Positions 8,478 to 17,016 of a stretch of DNA of 64,000 nucleotides are shown one piece after another (position 1 is the first letter of the stretch; each line of letters starts with the position of its first letter). The position numbers and the translations under genes were made by a program. The stretch lies in assembly GCA_016278485.1 (NCBI GenBank), contig JADQBT010000003.1, forward strand, positions 91,482 to 155,481, written 5' to 3'. The notes under the pieces were generated by a model. The model was not told where the DNA came from. It ran no database searches and saw only the letters and a list, made by a program, of their open reading frames with translations. This DNA comes from Halanaerobiales bacterium (lineage in GTDB: Bacteria > Bacillota > Halanaerobiia > Halanaerobiales > Halanaerobiaceae).

Positions 8478-9248
8478 TTAGTATGATTTACCACTTAATG
8501 CTGCACCTATTTGGTTTGCCTTAGACAAAACTAATTTTTCTATATCTTCCATTTTATCATCTGTAAGTCTCATTGCTGGCCCAACGATAGACATAGTTGC
8601 TATTACTTGCCCATCTTTATTAAAGATGGGAACTCCAAAAGCATTAATCAACTCTTCAAACTCCTCTTTATCTTCTGTAAAACCTCTTTCTTTACTTTTT
8701 TTCAATTGAGCAATTAGTTGATCTACATCAGTAATTGTGTTTCGCAAATAACTTTTCATCCCTGAATATTTTAATATTTCACGTACTTTTTCTTCAGGCA
8801 TGTAAGCTAAAAAAGCTTTTCCAGCAGCTGTACAATGTAAAGGTACTCTGCGGCCAATCATTAAATATGCTTTTAACATCTTATCTGACTCTTCACCCAA
8901 GATACAGACTGCCTGTTCTTCCTCTCTAACAAAAATATTAGTAGTTTCTCCTGTTTCTTCAGAGAGTTCTTTAAGCAATGGGTAGGCCCGCAAAAAATAG
9001 TTTTTTGCTTCTCTATATTTTAACCAGACATTAAATAATTCTGGACCAATATCATATTTCTTAGAAGAAGAATTTTGGCTTACAAAACCCTCCATATTAA
9101 GTGTTTTTAACATATGATGAATAGTACTCTGATTATAACCAAATTCTTGTTCTAACTCAACGATTGATACTTCCTCATCTGCTACAGTAATATATTTTAA
9201 TATTTTAAGACTTTTTTGTACAGATTTAATAATTCCATTTTTGGCCAA
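8478..9248 (-). CDS. IclR family transcriptional regulator
   Basis: 256 residues with an N-terminal winged helix-turn-helix (about residues 6-65; SIVELEQEFGYNQSTIHHMLKTL) and a C-terminal GAF-like effector domain (about 80-250) holding the family pattern LHCTAAGKAFLAYMP and the closing AMSIVGPAMRL. It begins at a TTG with a modest ribosome site. The gene sits directly upstream of the codB-like operon in the same orientation, so it probably controls that operon in response to a nucleobase or breakdown product. Only 48 bases separate it from the end of ptsI, so some read-through from the PTS operon is possible. Repressor or activator role is not evident. Confidence 0.88.
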   Translation of the reverse strand: MAKNGIIKSVQKSLKILKYITVADEEVSIVELEQEFGYNQSTIHHMLKTLNMEGFVSQNSSSKKYDIGPELFNVWLKYREAKNYFLRAYPLLKELSEETGETTNIFVREEEQAVCILGEESDKMLKAYLMIGRRVPLHCTAAGKAFLAYMPEEKVREILKYSGMKSYLRNTITDVDQLIAQLKKSKERGFTEDKEEFEELINAFGVPIFNKDGQVIATMSIVGPAMRLTDDKMEDIEKLVLSKANQIGAALSGKSY

Positions 9249-9296
9249 ATTGATTACCTACTTTCTGATTTTTTTAGACAGTAAGTATATTCTATC

Positions 9297-11003
9297 TTAT
9301 TTGGCAACCATTTGTAAATACTCTTTTACTTCTTTAATAGTTTTACACCTTAAAACATGGTGCATTACTCCAACCGCTTCATCTCGAGTCCATTTTGTTA
9401 GCAACTCTTTAACCTTCAGGATAGAAAAAGCGCTCATGCTAAATTCGTCTAAACCAGCACCAAGTAAAAACGGCAACAACAATTCATCAGCTGCTGCTTC
9501 TCCACACATTCCTACCCAGATACCCTGCCGATGTCCGGACTCAATTGTTTGTCTTATTAACCTCAGTACTGCCGGATGGTATGGAGTATGCATTTTGCTG
9601 ATTTTCTCATTAGTACGATCAACTGCTACTGTATATTGTATTAGATCATTTGTCCCTATACTAAAAAAATCAACCTCTTCTGCCAGTAAATCAGCTATTA
9701 CCACTGCTGCTGGAACTTCAATCATAATCCCAACTTTCATATTTTTAGCAAAGGATACTTTTTCTTTATCAAGCTCAGCTCTCACTTCATTTAGTATTTT
9801 TTTAGCAGCTTGAAGTTCACTCAGACTAGAAATCATCGGAAACATTATCTTTAGATTACCATATTGACTAGCACGAAGTATAGCCCTCAGCTGTGTCTTA
9901 AAAATATCCTTTTTATCAAGTGTCATCCGAATAGCTCTATAGCCAAGAAATGGATTCATCTCTACAGGTAGATCTAAGTAAGGCAAGTCTTTATCTCCAC
10001 CAATATCTAATGTCCTTACTAGAACAGGCTTGTCCATATATAACTCTGCTACTTCTTTATAAACATTATATTGTTCTTCTTCTGTAGGTAGGCTTTGCCT
10101 ATTCATATATAAAAATTCAGTCCGGAAAAGTCCTATTCCTTCTCCTCCATTTTTAATAACACTTTTTGCATCTGCTATATTCCCGATGTTACCAACAACT
10201 TCTACCTTTTCTCCAGTAGCAGTCTGAGCTTTTTGATTAAGATATTTTTCTAACTTTTTTTCTGCAACCTGCTGTTTTTGTAACTTATCTTGATAATTAT
10301 TTAATATTTTTTGAGTAGGATCAATTAATACTTTACCCTCATCTCCATCAACTATCACTTTCTGACCAGAGCTAAGTTCTTGATAGTTTGCACCTAATCC
10401 AACTATAGCCGGAATCCCCAAAGAACGGGCCATAATTGCTGTATGAGAAGTCCGCGAACCATCTCTAGTTAGAAACGCTTTTACTTTATCTGTATCAATC
10501 TGAGCTGTATCAGAAGGAGTTAAATCTTCAGCTGCTAGAATTACCTCTTCTGTTAGTTTTTCTAATCGATTGTTTTTACCCAGCAAAATTTTTAGCACTC
10601 TTTCACCTACGTCTTTAATATCAACTGCTCTGGCCTGCATATATTCGTCTTCCATATTAGTAAAAATTTGTGAATACTCATCAACCGCTTTAGCAACAGC
10701 TGATTCTGCATTCATCTTTTCTATCTCGATCTTCTGTTCAACACTCTTTTTTAGTTCAGGATCATTTAATATAGAAAGATGGGCTGCAAATATATCCGCT
10801 TCACCCTTACCAAATTTTTCAGCGGTTTTTTTCTTTACTTCTTTAAGCTCAGTTTCAGCTTTCAGTAGGGCTTTTTCTAATTTGTTAATTTCTTGACTAA
10901 CATCAACGTTTTTTATTTTTTCATCACTTATTTCAATTTTCTCTGAAGACCTTATCATTAATTTTCCCATTGCAATACCCGGTGATGCAGCTATTCCTAG
11001 CAT
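9297..11003 (-). CDS. ptsI: PTS enzyme I (phosphoenolpyruvate-protein phosphotransferase)
   Basis: Cytoplasmic general PTS enzyme of 568 residues, normal for the family. It takes phosphate from PEP onto a histidine and passes it to HPr. The phospho-swivelling domain carries the active histidine in GSRTSHTAIMARS (near residue 189), and the PEP-binding barrel has FRTEFLYM, LDIGGDKDLPYL, EVPAAV, FFSIGTNDLIQYT and the cysteine motif GMCGEAA. The start is 3 bases from the HPr stop. Being inside a sugar-specific operon, not only a ptsHI pair, means general and specific components are expressed together under the antiterminator. Confidence 0.96.
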   Translation of the reverse strand: MLGIAASPGIAMGKLMIRSSEKIEISDEKIKNVDVSQEINKLEKALLKAETELKEVKKKTAEKFGKGEADIFAAHLSILNDPELKKSVEQKIEIEKMNAESAVAKAVDEYSQIFTNMEDEYMQARAVDIKDVGERVLKILLGKNNRLEKLTEEVILAAEDLTPSDTAQIDTDKVKAFLTRDGSRTSHTAIMARSLGIPAIVGLGANYQELSSGQKVIVDGDEGKVLIDPTQKILNNYQDKLQKQQVAEKKLEKYLNQKAQTATGEKVEVVGNIGNIADAKSVIKNGGEGIGLFRTEFLYMNRQSLPTEEEQYNVYKEVAELYMDKPVLVRTLDIGGDKDLPYLDLPVEMNPFLGYRAIRMTLDKKDIFKTQLRAILRASQYGNLKIMFPMISSLSELQAAKKILNEVRAELDKEKVSFAKNMKVGIMIEVPAAVVIADLLAEEVDFFSIGTNDLIQYTVAVDRTNEKISKMHTPYHPAVLRLIRQTIESGHRQGIWVGMCGEAAADELLLPFLLGAGLDEFSMSAFSILKVKELLTKWTRDEAVGVMHHVLRCKTIKEVKEYLQMVAK

Positions 11004-11005
11004 AA

Positions 11006-11275
11006 TTATTCCTCCTCAGCTATAAAGTCATTTTCTATAAAATCAACCAGATCTATAACTGCTTTTTCGGCATCATCACCTTCAGCCCTTATAATAATCT
11101 CCGTACCTTTTTTGGCACCAAGGCTCATAACACCCATAATAGATTTTCCATTTACTATTTTCTCATCTAACAATAATTCAATCCTTGCTTGATACTGGCT
11201 TGCTTTATGAACAAAGATAGAAGCTGGTCTTGCATGGAGGCCTGTCTTATTGTTAATAATAACATTTTTTTTCAT
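11006..11275 (-). CDS. ptsH: PTS phosphocarrier protein HPr
   Basis: Small cytoplasmic phosphocarrier of 89 residues. The active histidine is His14 in TGLHARPAS, and the regulatory serine of Gram-positive HPr is Ser45 in NGKSIMGVM, so HPr kinase control is possible. The gene lies between the Gfo/Idh oxidoreductase and ptsI with gaps of 14 and 3 bases. The C-terminus has a short acidic tail. Confidence 0.95.
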   Translation of the reverse strand: MKKNVIINNKTGLHARPASIFVHKASQYQARIELLLDEKIVNGKSIMGVMSLGAKKGTEIIIRAEGDDAEKAVIDLVDFIENDFIAEEE

Positions 11276-11289
11276 TATAAAACCCCTTT

Positions 11290-12201
11290 TTAGCTAGTTT
11301 TTGCAATTTGATTAACAATCATTTCACAGATGCGATGTGTTTCAAATGCATCTTCACTAATCTGTCCTTTTATTTTATTATCTCTTGCTAGTTCAATAAA
11401 ATTACTTATTATATTATGAAAACCTCGGTTATAAAGCATTGGCTGCCAGGCTTCTGCTCTCTTTTTTGAAATTTGATCATCCTTATAATATTCTATCTCG
11501 GTTAACTCCCGGACAATTTTCTTTTCTTTAAAACCCATTACTTCGACCTGTTCTTCTGTAATACCACTATCTCGATTCATAATGCCAATTGCCACTCTTC
11601 CTTGTTGGCGTAAAGTAAGCATAATTCTTTTTAAAAAATTATCCTCTAATATATAATCAATTTCAAAATCAAAATTTTCTTTAAAATCACCCAAATAACG
11701 AATCGTATCAACAACATGAATAAAGTCATCAAAAACTACTTCTCGGATTGAACCAGGGGTAAAAGTACGGTTTTTTTCCATTAAAATAAAATTTTTATTT
11801 TTTGTTTCTTTTAATTCCTGGTACATAGGCACAAAACGCCGATTAAAACCTACCATCAAATTCCGCTTATTTTTTTCAGCCAATTTTACTAGGTGTTTCA
11901 CTTCATGCAGATGGTAGGCAACGGGTTTATCAACATATACATGAATCTTATTTTCTAATAGTCTTTCAACAATTTTAAAATGGGCGACTGTAGCAGCATT
12001 CACGAAAACTGCCTCAACTCCACTTGCAATTAAATCATCCAGATCTGTTAGCAGATGCCCAGTTTTATATTTCCGACCTAATGTATTAAGAACAGATTCA
12101 TTCCTAGTGGCCAGAACCAACTCTATGTCTGCTCTAACACCTAAAACAGGAAGATATGCCTTTTGAGCTATATTGCCAAGTCCAATTACACCTATTTTCA
12201 T
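11290..12201 (-). CDS. Gfo/Idh/MocA family oxidoreductase
   Basis: NAD(P)-dependent oxidoreductase of about 303 residues. An N-terminal Rossmann fold opens with IGVIGLGNIAQKAYLP, and the family catalytic lysine motif appears as VYVDKPVA (near residue 92), followed by GFNRRFVP. The C-terminal half is the usual beta-sheet substrate domain. The ATG at 12201 is preferred over an adjacent TTG because AGGTGA lies at the right distance. The gene is inserted between EIIA and HPr genes of a PTS operon, an unusual place. This suggests it acts on the imported sugar or a derivative, for example by redox change of a sugar ring carbon. Substrate unknown. Confidence 0.85.
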   Translation of the reverse strand: MKIGVIGLGNIAQKAYLPVLGVRADIELVLATRNESVLNTLGRKYKTGHLLTDLDDLIASGVEAVFVNAATVAHFKIVERLLENKIHVYVDKPVAYHLHEVKHLVKLAEKNKRNLMVGFNRRFVPMYQELKETKNKNFILMEKNRTFTPGSIREVVFDDFIHVVDTIRYLGDFKENFDFEIDYILEDNFLKRIMLTLRQQGRVAIGIMNRDSGITEEQVEVMGFKEKKIVRELTEIEYYKDDQISKKRAEAWQPMLYNRGFHNIISNFIELARDNKIKGQISEDAFETHRICEMIVNQIAKTS

Positions 12202-12220
12202 CAAAAATCACCTGCTACTA

Positions 12221-12718
12221 TTATTTTTTTATAATTACCTCTAAAACATCTTCTCCAGCCATTATTGGACCATTTGCATGAAATTTGATTTTCTCAACAC
12301 TTTTCATGTTTGTAATTACCACTGGAGAAATTTTCGATTTTCCTCGCTTAGCAATTAGTTGCCAATCGATTTCAATTAACTTATCCCCTACTTGAATCTT
12401 TTCTCCTTCTTCTACCAAAGCTTTAAAACCAGCACCAGCTAATTCAACTGTATCTATTCCTAAATGAATCAATACTTCCAATCCTTCCGGAGTTTTTATA
12501 CCTAAAGCATGATGAGTTGAAAACAATTGAATTATTTCACCCTGCACAGGGGCTTGTAAGTACTCATCAGTAGGTTCAATGGCAAATCCGTCTCCCACCA
12601 TTTTTTGAGAAAAAACTGGATCTGGTGTTTCTTCAATAGGAATAATTGTTCCATTAAAAGGTGATTTAATAATTATAGAATTTGTTTTTTCATCTCCAAA
12701 ATTGAATAAATTAAACAT
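12221..12718 (-). CDS. PTS EIIA component, glucose type
   Basis: Single-domain glucose-type EIIA protein of 165 residues that carries phosphate from HPr to the EIICB permease. The fold is marked by SPFNGTIIPIEETPDPVFS, the VGDGFAIEP segment, the histidine in THHALGI (residues 69-70) and the phosphorylated His85 in HLGIDTVEL. It belongs with the EIICB gene at 13694-15133, which lacks its own IIA domain. It resembles Crr, but a role in catabolite control as in enteric bacteria should not be assumed in a Firmicute. Confidence 0.93.
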   Translation of the reverse strand: MFNLFNFGDEKTNSIIIKSPFNGTIIPIEETPDPVFSQKMVGDGFAIEPTDEYLQAPVQGEIIQLFSTHHALGIKTPEGLEVLIHLGIDTVELAGAGFKALVEEGEKIQVGDKLIEIDWQLIAKRGKSKISPVVITNMKSVEKIKFHANGPIMAGEDVLEVIIKK

Positions 12719-12739
12719 AAGATCATCTCCTCATTGTTA

Positions 12740-13636
12740 CTAACGGTTTACCGAAATAGCCATTCTTTTATAGGTATGTCTTTTACCCCGAATTGCAATA
12801 GACATAGTCATAATGTTTTCTAAAATAGCAATCCCACTATAACCAGCATCTCCAATATGATGCAAATCAGCCCCTGCCATTTTGCTAGATATTGCAATAT
12901 GTTTTATAGTCTCTGGATCTGCACTTTCTTGTGATGTACCAAGAGTATTCATAACCAAGGCTCCTGCTTGATGTATTTGTCTTGTTAACCTTTTCTGGTC
13001 TTCTATAGTTATGCCTGGCACTGTGCCTGGCATAGGTAAAAGGATAACATCAGCACCTACCTTTATCAAGTGTTCTAGCATCAGTTGGTCAAGATTATCA
13101 TCAATTACACCTGACATATGCATTTTTCCGGCCATTATTATAATTTTTTCTTTAACCTCATTTGGTAGCTTTCTAATTGTCTCTAGGATTGCTTGATTAG
13201 ATACACCCGTAGCAGGATTCCCGGTCAAACAGATAAAATCAAATCCTAGTTCAATTGCCTTAGCCACTGTTTCTAGACTTGCCCTTCTACCTACAGGAAT
13301 ACTTCTTAACTCACTCATATTATCATCAACCGGCTCCAGATTTAACCCAACCAGACAGCCGCATAATTTCTTGATTTTATGTACAACACTACCTGAGATA
13401 TTTTCCGTTATATTAGCAAAAAAGGGATTGTGTACATCAAACATATTTAATAAAATAATATCTGCCCCAAAGGCAGTTGCTAATTCTGAATTACTTACCT
13501 GTTGAAAAAGTGGCTTTTTGCCAATAACTTCACTGGCAATCACTCTACCTTCAGATAATTTAATACTTTCTAAAAGCTCACTTTTACTCATTTGTAGCAT
13601 CTGTGAAGGTTTTGCATCTAATATTCGCGTAATCAT
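12740..13636 (-). CDS. Conserved PTS-associated protein, probable TIM-barrel enzyme (DUF7916-like)
   Basis: A 298-residue soluble protein without a confidently known function. It alternates short strands and helices as in a (beta/alpha)8 barrel: GADIILLNMF, GCLVGLNLEPVDD, GFDFICLTGNPATGVS, KIIIMAGKMHMSG, GADVILLPMPGTVPG, GALVMNTLGTSQESA. The sequence resembles a conserved family found in Firmicute PTS operons that I recall as DUF7916; this name is from memory and moderately certain. The place between EIICB and EIIA suggests work on the incoming sugar phosphate. An aldolase, epimerase or phosphonomutase-like role would fit the fold, but no catalytic motif decides it. Confidence 0.6.
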   Translation of the reverse strand: MITRILDAKPSQMLQMSKSELLESIKLSEGRVIASEVIGKKPLFQQVSNSELATAFGADIILLNMFDVHNPFFANITENISGSVVHKIKKLCGCLVGLNLEPVDDNMSELRSIPVGRRASLETVAKAIELGFDFICLTGNPATGVSNQAILETIRKLPNEVKEKIIIMAGKMHMSGVIDDNLDQLMLEHLIKVGADVILLPMPGTVPGITIEDQKRLTRQIHQAGALVMNTLGTSQESADPETIKHIAISSKMAGADLHHIGDAGYSGIAILENIMTMSIAIRGKRHTYKRMAISVNR

Positions 13637-13693
13637 TACTTTACCTCCATTAAATGGGCCGAAGGGTTACCCCTCCGGCAATTATTTCTACCT

Positions 13694-15133
13694 TTATTTT
13701 AATTCTTTTTTAATTTGGTCTGCTATCATTTCTGCTCTGGTACCAACTACTACTTGAACATTATGTGCTGTTAATTTCATAACACCCAAAGCACCTAATT
13801 TTTTTAACCCTTCTTCATCAATTTTTTCATTATCTTCAATTTCAAGGCGTAATCTGGTAATACATGCATCTAACTTTTTAATATTTTCTGCTCCACCTAA
13901 ATAATCTATATATTTACGTGCTCGCAAAGATTCTTGACTATCTGAACTTGCTGTATCAGAATTTTGGCTTTGATTACTTCTTTGTGATTCTGGCATAATA
14001 TCCATACCAGCCCCAACGCCTTCTGCTCCAAAGCGACCAGGTGTAGCTATATCAAATTTCTCAATAAAGAACTTAAATAGGAAATAATATATTACAAAGG
14101 CTACAATTCCTAATGGAATCAACAATAACGCCTTTGAAGCTAGACCAAAGTTTAAGAAATAATCAATTGCACCAGCTGAAAACCCAAAACCATGTTTAAT
14201 ACCAAATAAATATGTCAAAGCCAATGAAGCTCCGGTTAATAGAGCATGAATAAGATATAAAATTGGTGCTAGAAACATAAAACTAAATTCGATTGGTTCA
14301 GTGATTCCAGTTAAAAATGAAGTTAAAGCCAGACTCATAAATACTCCGGAAAGAGCTTTCTTATTTTCAGGTTTTGCTGCATGAAACATAGCCAATGCTG
14401 CTGCAGGAAGGCCAAACATAAAAATTGGATAAAAGCCTGCCATAAATATTCCAGCAGAAGGATCCCCCGCAAAGAAACGAGAAAGGTCACCTGTAACTAC
14501 TTCACCTGCCGCATTGGTAAACTCACCAAAAACAAACCAAATAAAGCTATTAAGTACATGATGTAAGCCTAATGGTATAAGTAAACGATTGAGAAATCCA
14601 TAAACTGCTACCCCTAAAGAACCTGCCCCAATTAACCAATTACCAACACTATGAATTCCTAACTGGATTGGAGGCCAGGCATAACCAAAAATGCCAGCTA
14701 AAACAACACAAGCTGCTCCAGTTACAATTGGTACAAATCGTTTTCCCCCAAAAAATCCTAGATAATCAGGTAGTTTAATATCATGGTAGCGGTTATATAA
14801 TGCACCCGCGGTTAGACCAGCAATAATACCAGCCAATACCCCCATATTTATTTCACTATCAATTGCCTTTGCACCATTTGTCAGTACAAAATAACCAACT
14901 ACCCCAGCCAAACCTGCTGCTCCACTTCCATCATGAGCTATTCCAACAGCAACACCTATTGCAAACAGTATTGCCAAATTGCTGAAAATAGCATCACCTG
15001 CTGCCATCACAAATGGAATGTCCAGTACATCACCTGCACCCAACCTTAACAACAAAGCAGCTGCTGGCAAAACTGCAATTGGAAGCATTAAAGCTTTACC
15101 AATACGTTGCAATTGTCCTAAAAATTTTCTCAT
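13694..15133 (-). CDS. PTS EIICB permease, N-acetylglucosamine/glucose family
   Basis: Membrane permease of 479 residues. The IIC domain (about residues 1-365) has roughly ten helices and family motifs KALMLPIAVLPAAALLLRLG, GLHHVLNSFIWFVFGEF and GITEPIEFSFMFLAP. A linker of about 30 polar residues leads to the IIB domain with the phosphorylated cysteine in LDACITRLRL. The HHVLNSF block and the LDACITRLRL form favour the GlcNAc-type branch over glucose PtsG, but no nagA or nagB lies in the operon, so the sugar is uncertain. The gene is preceded by a RAT site and terminator, so expression depends on the antiterminator at 15256-16104. Confidence 0.9.
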   Translation of the reverse strand: MRKFLGQLQRIGKALMLPIAVLPAAALLLRLGAGDVLDIPFVMAAGDAIFSNLAILFAIGVAVGIAHDGSGAAGLAGVVGYFVLTNGAKAIDSEINMGVLAGIIAGLTAGALYNRYHDIKLPDYLGFFGGKRFVPIVTGAACVVLAGIFGYAWPPIQLGIHSVGNWLIGAGSLGVAVYGFLNRLLIPLGLHHVLNSFIWFVFGEFTNAAGEVVTGDLSRFFAGDPSAGIFMAGFYPIFMFGLPAAALAMFHAAKPENKKALSGVFMSLALTSFLTGITEPIEFSFMFLAPILYLIHALLTGASLALTYLFGIKHGFGFSAGAIDYFLNFGLASKALLLIPLGIVAFVIYYFLFKFFIEKFDIATPGRFGAEGVGAGMDIMPESQRSNQSQNSDTASSDSQESLRARKYIDYLGGAENIKKLDACITRLRLEIEDNEKIDEEGLKKLGALGVMKLTAHNVQVVVGTRAEMIADQIKKELK

Positions 15134-15182
15134 TCTTTAAAGCCCTCCTTTTTTTAACAAAGAAATCCACTAAACATCTATA

Positions 15183-15235
15183 AGAAAAAAAGCATAAACT
15201 CACTAAGGATTAAGAAATCCTCAATAAGTTTATGC
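15183..15235 (-). terminator. Conditional terminator before the EIICB gene
   Basis: A 20-bp stem with wobble pairs (15192-15211 with 15216-15235), 4-nt loop and a run of T on the minus strand. Its 5' arm shares bases with the RAT at 15227-15256, so the two structures exclude each other. Confidence 0.88.
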
Positions 15236-15256
15236 CTGATTTAACAGTTACACACT
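15227..15256 (-). promoter_or_regulatory. RAT (ribonucleic antiterminator) site of the PTS operon
   Basis: A 30-base minus-strand element aligned with the site at 16173-16202. Both share GTGTG at the left, ACTG in the middle and CAGGCATAAAC at the right. It begins at the stop codon of the antiterminator gene and overlaps the following terminator, the arrangement seen for LicT/GlcT/SacY targets. Confidence 0.82.
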
Positions 15257-16104
15257 TAAATATTATTTTTTAATCTTTGCAAATGTAAAGCAATATAGCC
15301 TTTTTCAGCTTCACCTGGATAGACACCTAGTCTATTTTCGATTTCAGTTCCAATTTTACTTGCCAGTCTATAAGACGAAACAAACTCTTCTTTGATCTTA
15401 GGTAATAATGGATTAGTAACTTTCTTATCATTAGTAATTCTATCAATGCTAAATCTAAAATGATTTAGCAACCTTATATAACTTAGTTCACCAGGTTCTA
15501 ATTTAATATTCAGTCCAATTTCAACCATTTCAATTAAATCCTTCAATAAAGATGTATAACGCACCGTATCCTTCACTACTTTATTTTGTCTTGCAGCATG
15601 AAAATGCATTGTTATAAAACCAATCTCTGATTCTGGGAGTTGTACTTTTAATCTCTTATTTATAATATGTACTACTTGGAATGCTACTTTATACTCTTCA
15701 TTATACAATACTTTGATTTCTTCCAAAAAGGGATTATTTACTTTTAAATCTGCTTCTAACCTCTCAATAGCAAAACCAATGTGATCAGTTAAAGCAATAT
15801 GTATATGAGAGTTTAAATTACCTAATTTATTTTCTGCCATTAATATTATTTCTTCACAGAGTCCTATTACATTACCATCAAGGTCATTAACTAACTGAAA
15901 ATAATCCTTTTTATTTTTTTCATCATATGCTATAAATGACTTTTCAATTATAGCAGGATCAATCCCGATTCGTTGTCCTTGCTTTTTTGCAAAGCCAAGC
16001 CCTTTACCAACTAGAACTTCTTCCTGTTTACTTTCATATTTACTGGCAAGAATCACATTATTATTTAAAACTTTATTAATAACATAAGTAATATTGTCAG
16101 CCAT
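15256..16104 (-). CDS. BglG/LicT/GlcT family transcriptional antiterminator
   Basis: RNA-binding antiterminator of 282 residues. Residues 1-60 form the CAT RNA-binding domain (VINKVLNNNVILA; EEVLVGKGLGFAKKQG). Two PTS regulation domains follow: PRD1 (about 65-170, HIHIALTDHIGFAIERL and MHFHAARQ) and PRD2 (about 171-282, LNHFRFSIDRI and YIALHLQRL). Conserved histidines would be phosphorylated by PTS proteins and set its activity. The gene is preceded by its own RAT and terminator and followed by a second pair before EIICB, so it should control both itself and the PTS operon. In PRD2 one of the usual two histidine positions is less clear. Confidence 0.92.
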   Translation of the reverse strand: MADNITYVINKVLNNNVILASKYESKQEEVLVGKGLGFAKKQGQRIGIDPAIIEKSFIAYDEKNKKDYFQLVNDLDGNVIGLCEEIILMAENKLGNLNSHIHIALTDHIGFAIERLEADLKVNNPFLEEIKVLYNEEYKVAFQVVHIINKRLKVQLPESEIGFITMHFHAARQNKVVKDTVRYTSLLKDLIEMVEIGLNIKLEPGELSYIRLLNHFRFSIDRITNDKKVTNPLLPKIKEEFVSSYRLASKIGTEIENRLGVYPGEAEKGYIALHLQRLKNNI

Positions 16105-16132
16105 TCCTGCCTCCTTCTAATTAGATACCCAA

Positions 16133-16177
16133 TTAAAAAAACCAGGTAAAGATAGATTGTCCTCTTTCACCTGGTTT
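16133..16177 (-). terminator. Conditional terminator before the antiterminator gene
   Basis: Minus-strand stem AAACCAGGT / ACCTGGTTT (16139-16147 with 16169-16177), extended by a 5-bp inner stem, then six T. It overlaps the RAT at 16173-16202, predicting autoregulation. Confidence 0.88.
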
Positions 16178-16202
16178 ATGCCTGCTCAATCAGTAACACA
16201 CC
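16173..16202 (-). promoter_or_regulatory. RAT site upstream of the antiterminator gene
   Basis: The minus-strand sequence opens with GGTGTGTTACTG and ends with GCAGGCATAAACC, close to the LicT/GlcT RAT consensus. It lies about 30 bases after the promoter start region and overlaps the terminator stem. Confidence 0.88.
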
Positions 16203-16232
16203 AATTAAATTGAATATTCATTTATTAATTTT

Positions 16233-16261
16233 ATTATATTTGAAAAAAATTTTTTTGTCAA
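16233..16261 (-). promoter_or_regulatory. Sigma-A promoter of the PTS operon
   Basis: Perfect TTGACA (16256-16261) and TATAAT (16233-16238) on the minus strand with a 17-base spacer made of A and T tracts. It is the only strong promoter seen for the seven-gene operon, which fits control by antitermination. Confidence 0.88.
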
Positions 16262-16308
16262 ATAATTTTATATTTAGGTTTTTTTAGATTTTATATTTAG
16301 AAAAATTT

Positions 16309-16878
16309 TTATTTATCGCAAAACCAAGTATACCACATAGATGCAATATCTTTTGGATTCAAAAATAGTACTTTATCTTGCCCCAAAAATGTTATTAACT
16401 TTGCATCCTGTCGAAAAATAAGTGTTTCTTTTTTTATTTCTGTTTCCTTCACAAAATTATCATTCTCCCTTAAATCAGTTAAAGACCTGTAAAGCGCAAA
16501 ATCAATTAAATGCTCTTTCATAGTTTTATTTTTTTCATATAAAATTACATATTTTTTACATACAAATAAATCTTTCTCAATATCTTTTCTGAGTTTTACT
16601 TCAACCTCAAAATCAACTATTAATAGAAGATAAACTTCCCGAATAACATAATCATTAGTAAAATTATCTTTCAGAAAGCCAAATTTGTCTTGAAAATAAC
16701 CAGCAACCATATACTCGAGTTCTTCGCATCTTTTCTTTAAAATTTTTTCGTCATCTATTTTACTAATTATAAAGATTGCATAATTGTTGTAATATATTTC
16801 AGAAAATAGTTTTTTTACTTTTGCAGGAAAAGGATACTCAAACTTTTTTAAATCAGTTAGCTTTTTCACCCCAATCAT
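16309..16878 (-). CDS. Hypothetical protein
   Basis: A 189-residue soluble, lysine-rich protein that I do not recognise. It has alternating strands and helices (NYAIFIISK; EVYLLLIVDF; KKYVILYEKNK) and ends in a tryptophan-rich stretch WYTWF. It has no signal peptide or membrane helix. It starts at an ATG with GAGAGGATGATTGGGG upstream bases that allow ribosome binding. It stands alone between two operons: a copy of the GCAGGAA motif (16938-16944) lies about 60 bases before the start, and the antiterminator promoter begins just after its end. Confidence 0.6.
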   Translation of the reverse strand: MIGVKKLTDLKKFEYPFPAKVKKLFSEIYYNNYAIFIISKIDDEKILKKRCEELEYMVAGYFQDKFGFLKDNFTNDYVIREVYLLLIVDFEVEVKLRKDIEKDLFVCKKYVILYEKNKTMKEHLIDFALYRSLTDLRENDNFVKETEIKKETLIFRQDAKLITFLGQDKVLFLNPKDIASMWYTWFCDK

Positions 16879-16975
16879 CCTCTCAAAATAATCTAATATT
16901 CAGTATTCTTATTATATATTCGCTATTTAATTCCATTTTCCTGCTAATTATTTAAATATTTTACATAATTTAACA

Positions 16976-17010
16976 TAAAAGACCTTTACCACGTATTAGC
17001 AGTAAAGGTC
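16976..17010 (-). terminator. Terminator of the glycyl radical enzyme operon
   Basis: Minus-strand stem GACCTTTAC / GTAAAGGTC (16981-16989 with 17002-17010), 12-nt loop, followed by TTTTA. Confidence 0.78.
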
Positions 17011-17016
17011 AGCTCC

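Noticed and set aside
9241..9813. A 190-codon open frame on the plus strand opposite ptsI
   Set aside because: It lies antisense to well-conserved ptsI codons, has low-complexity serine/isoleucine composition and no ribosome site; it is a by-product of codon use on the other strand.
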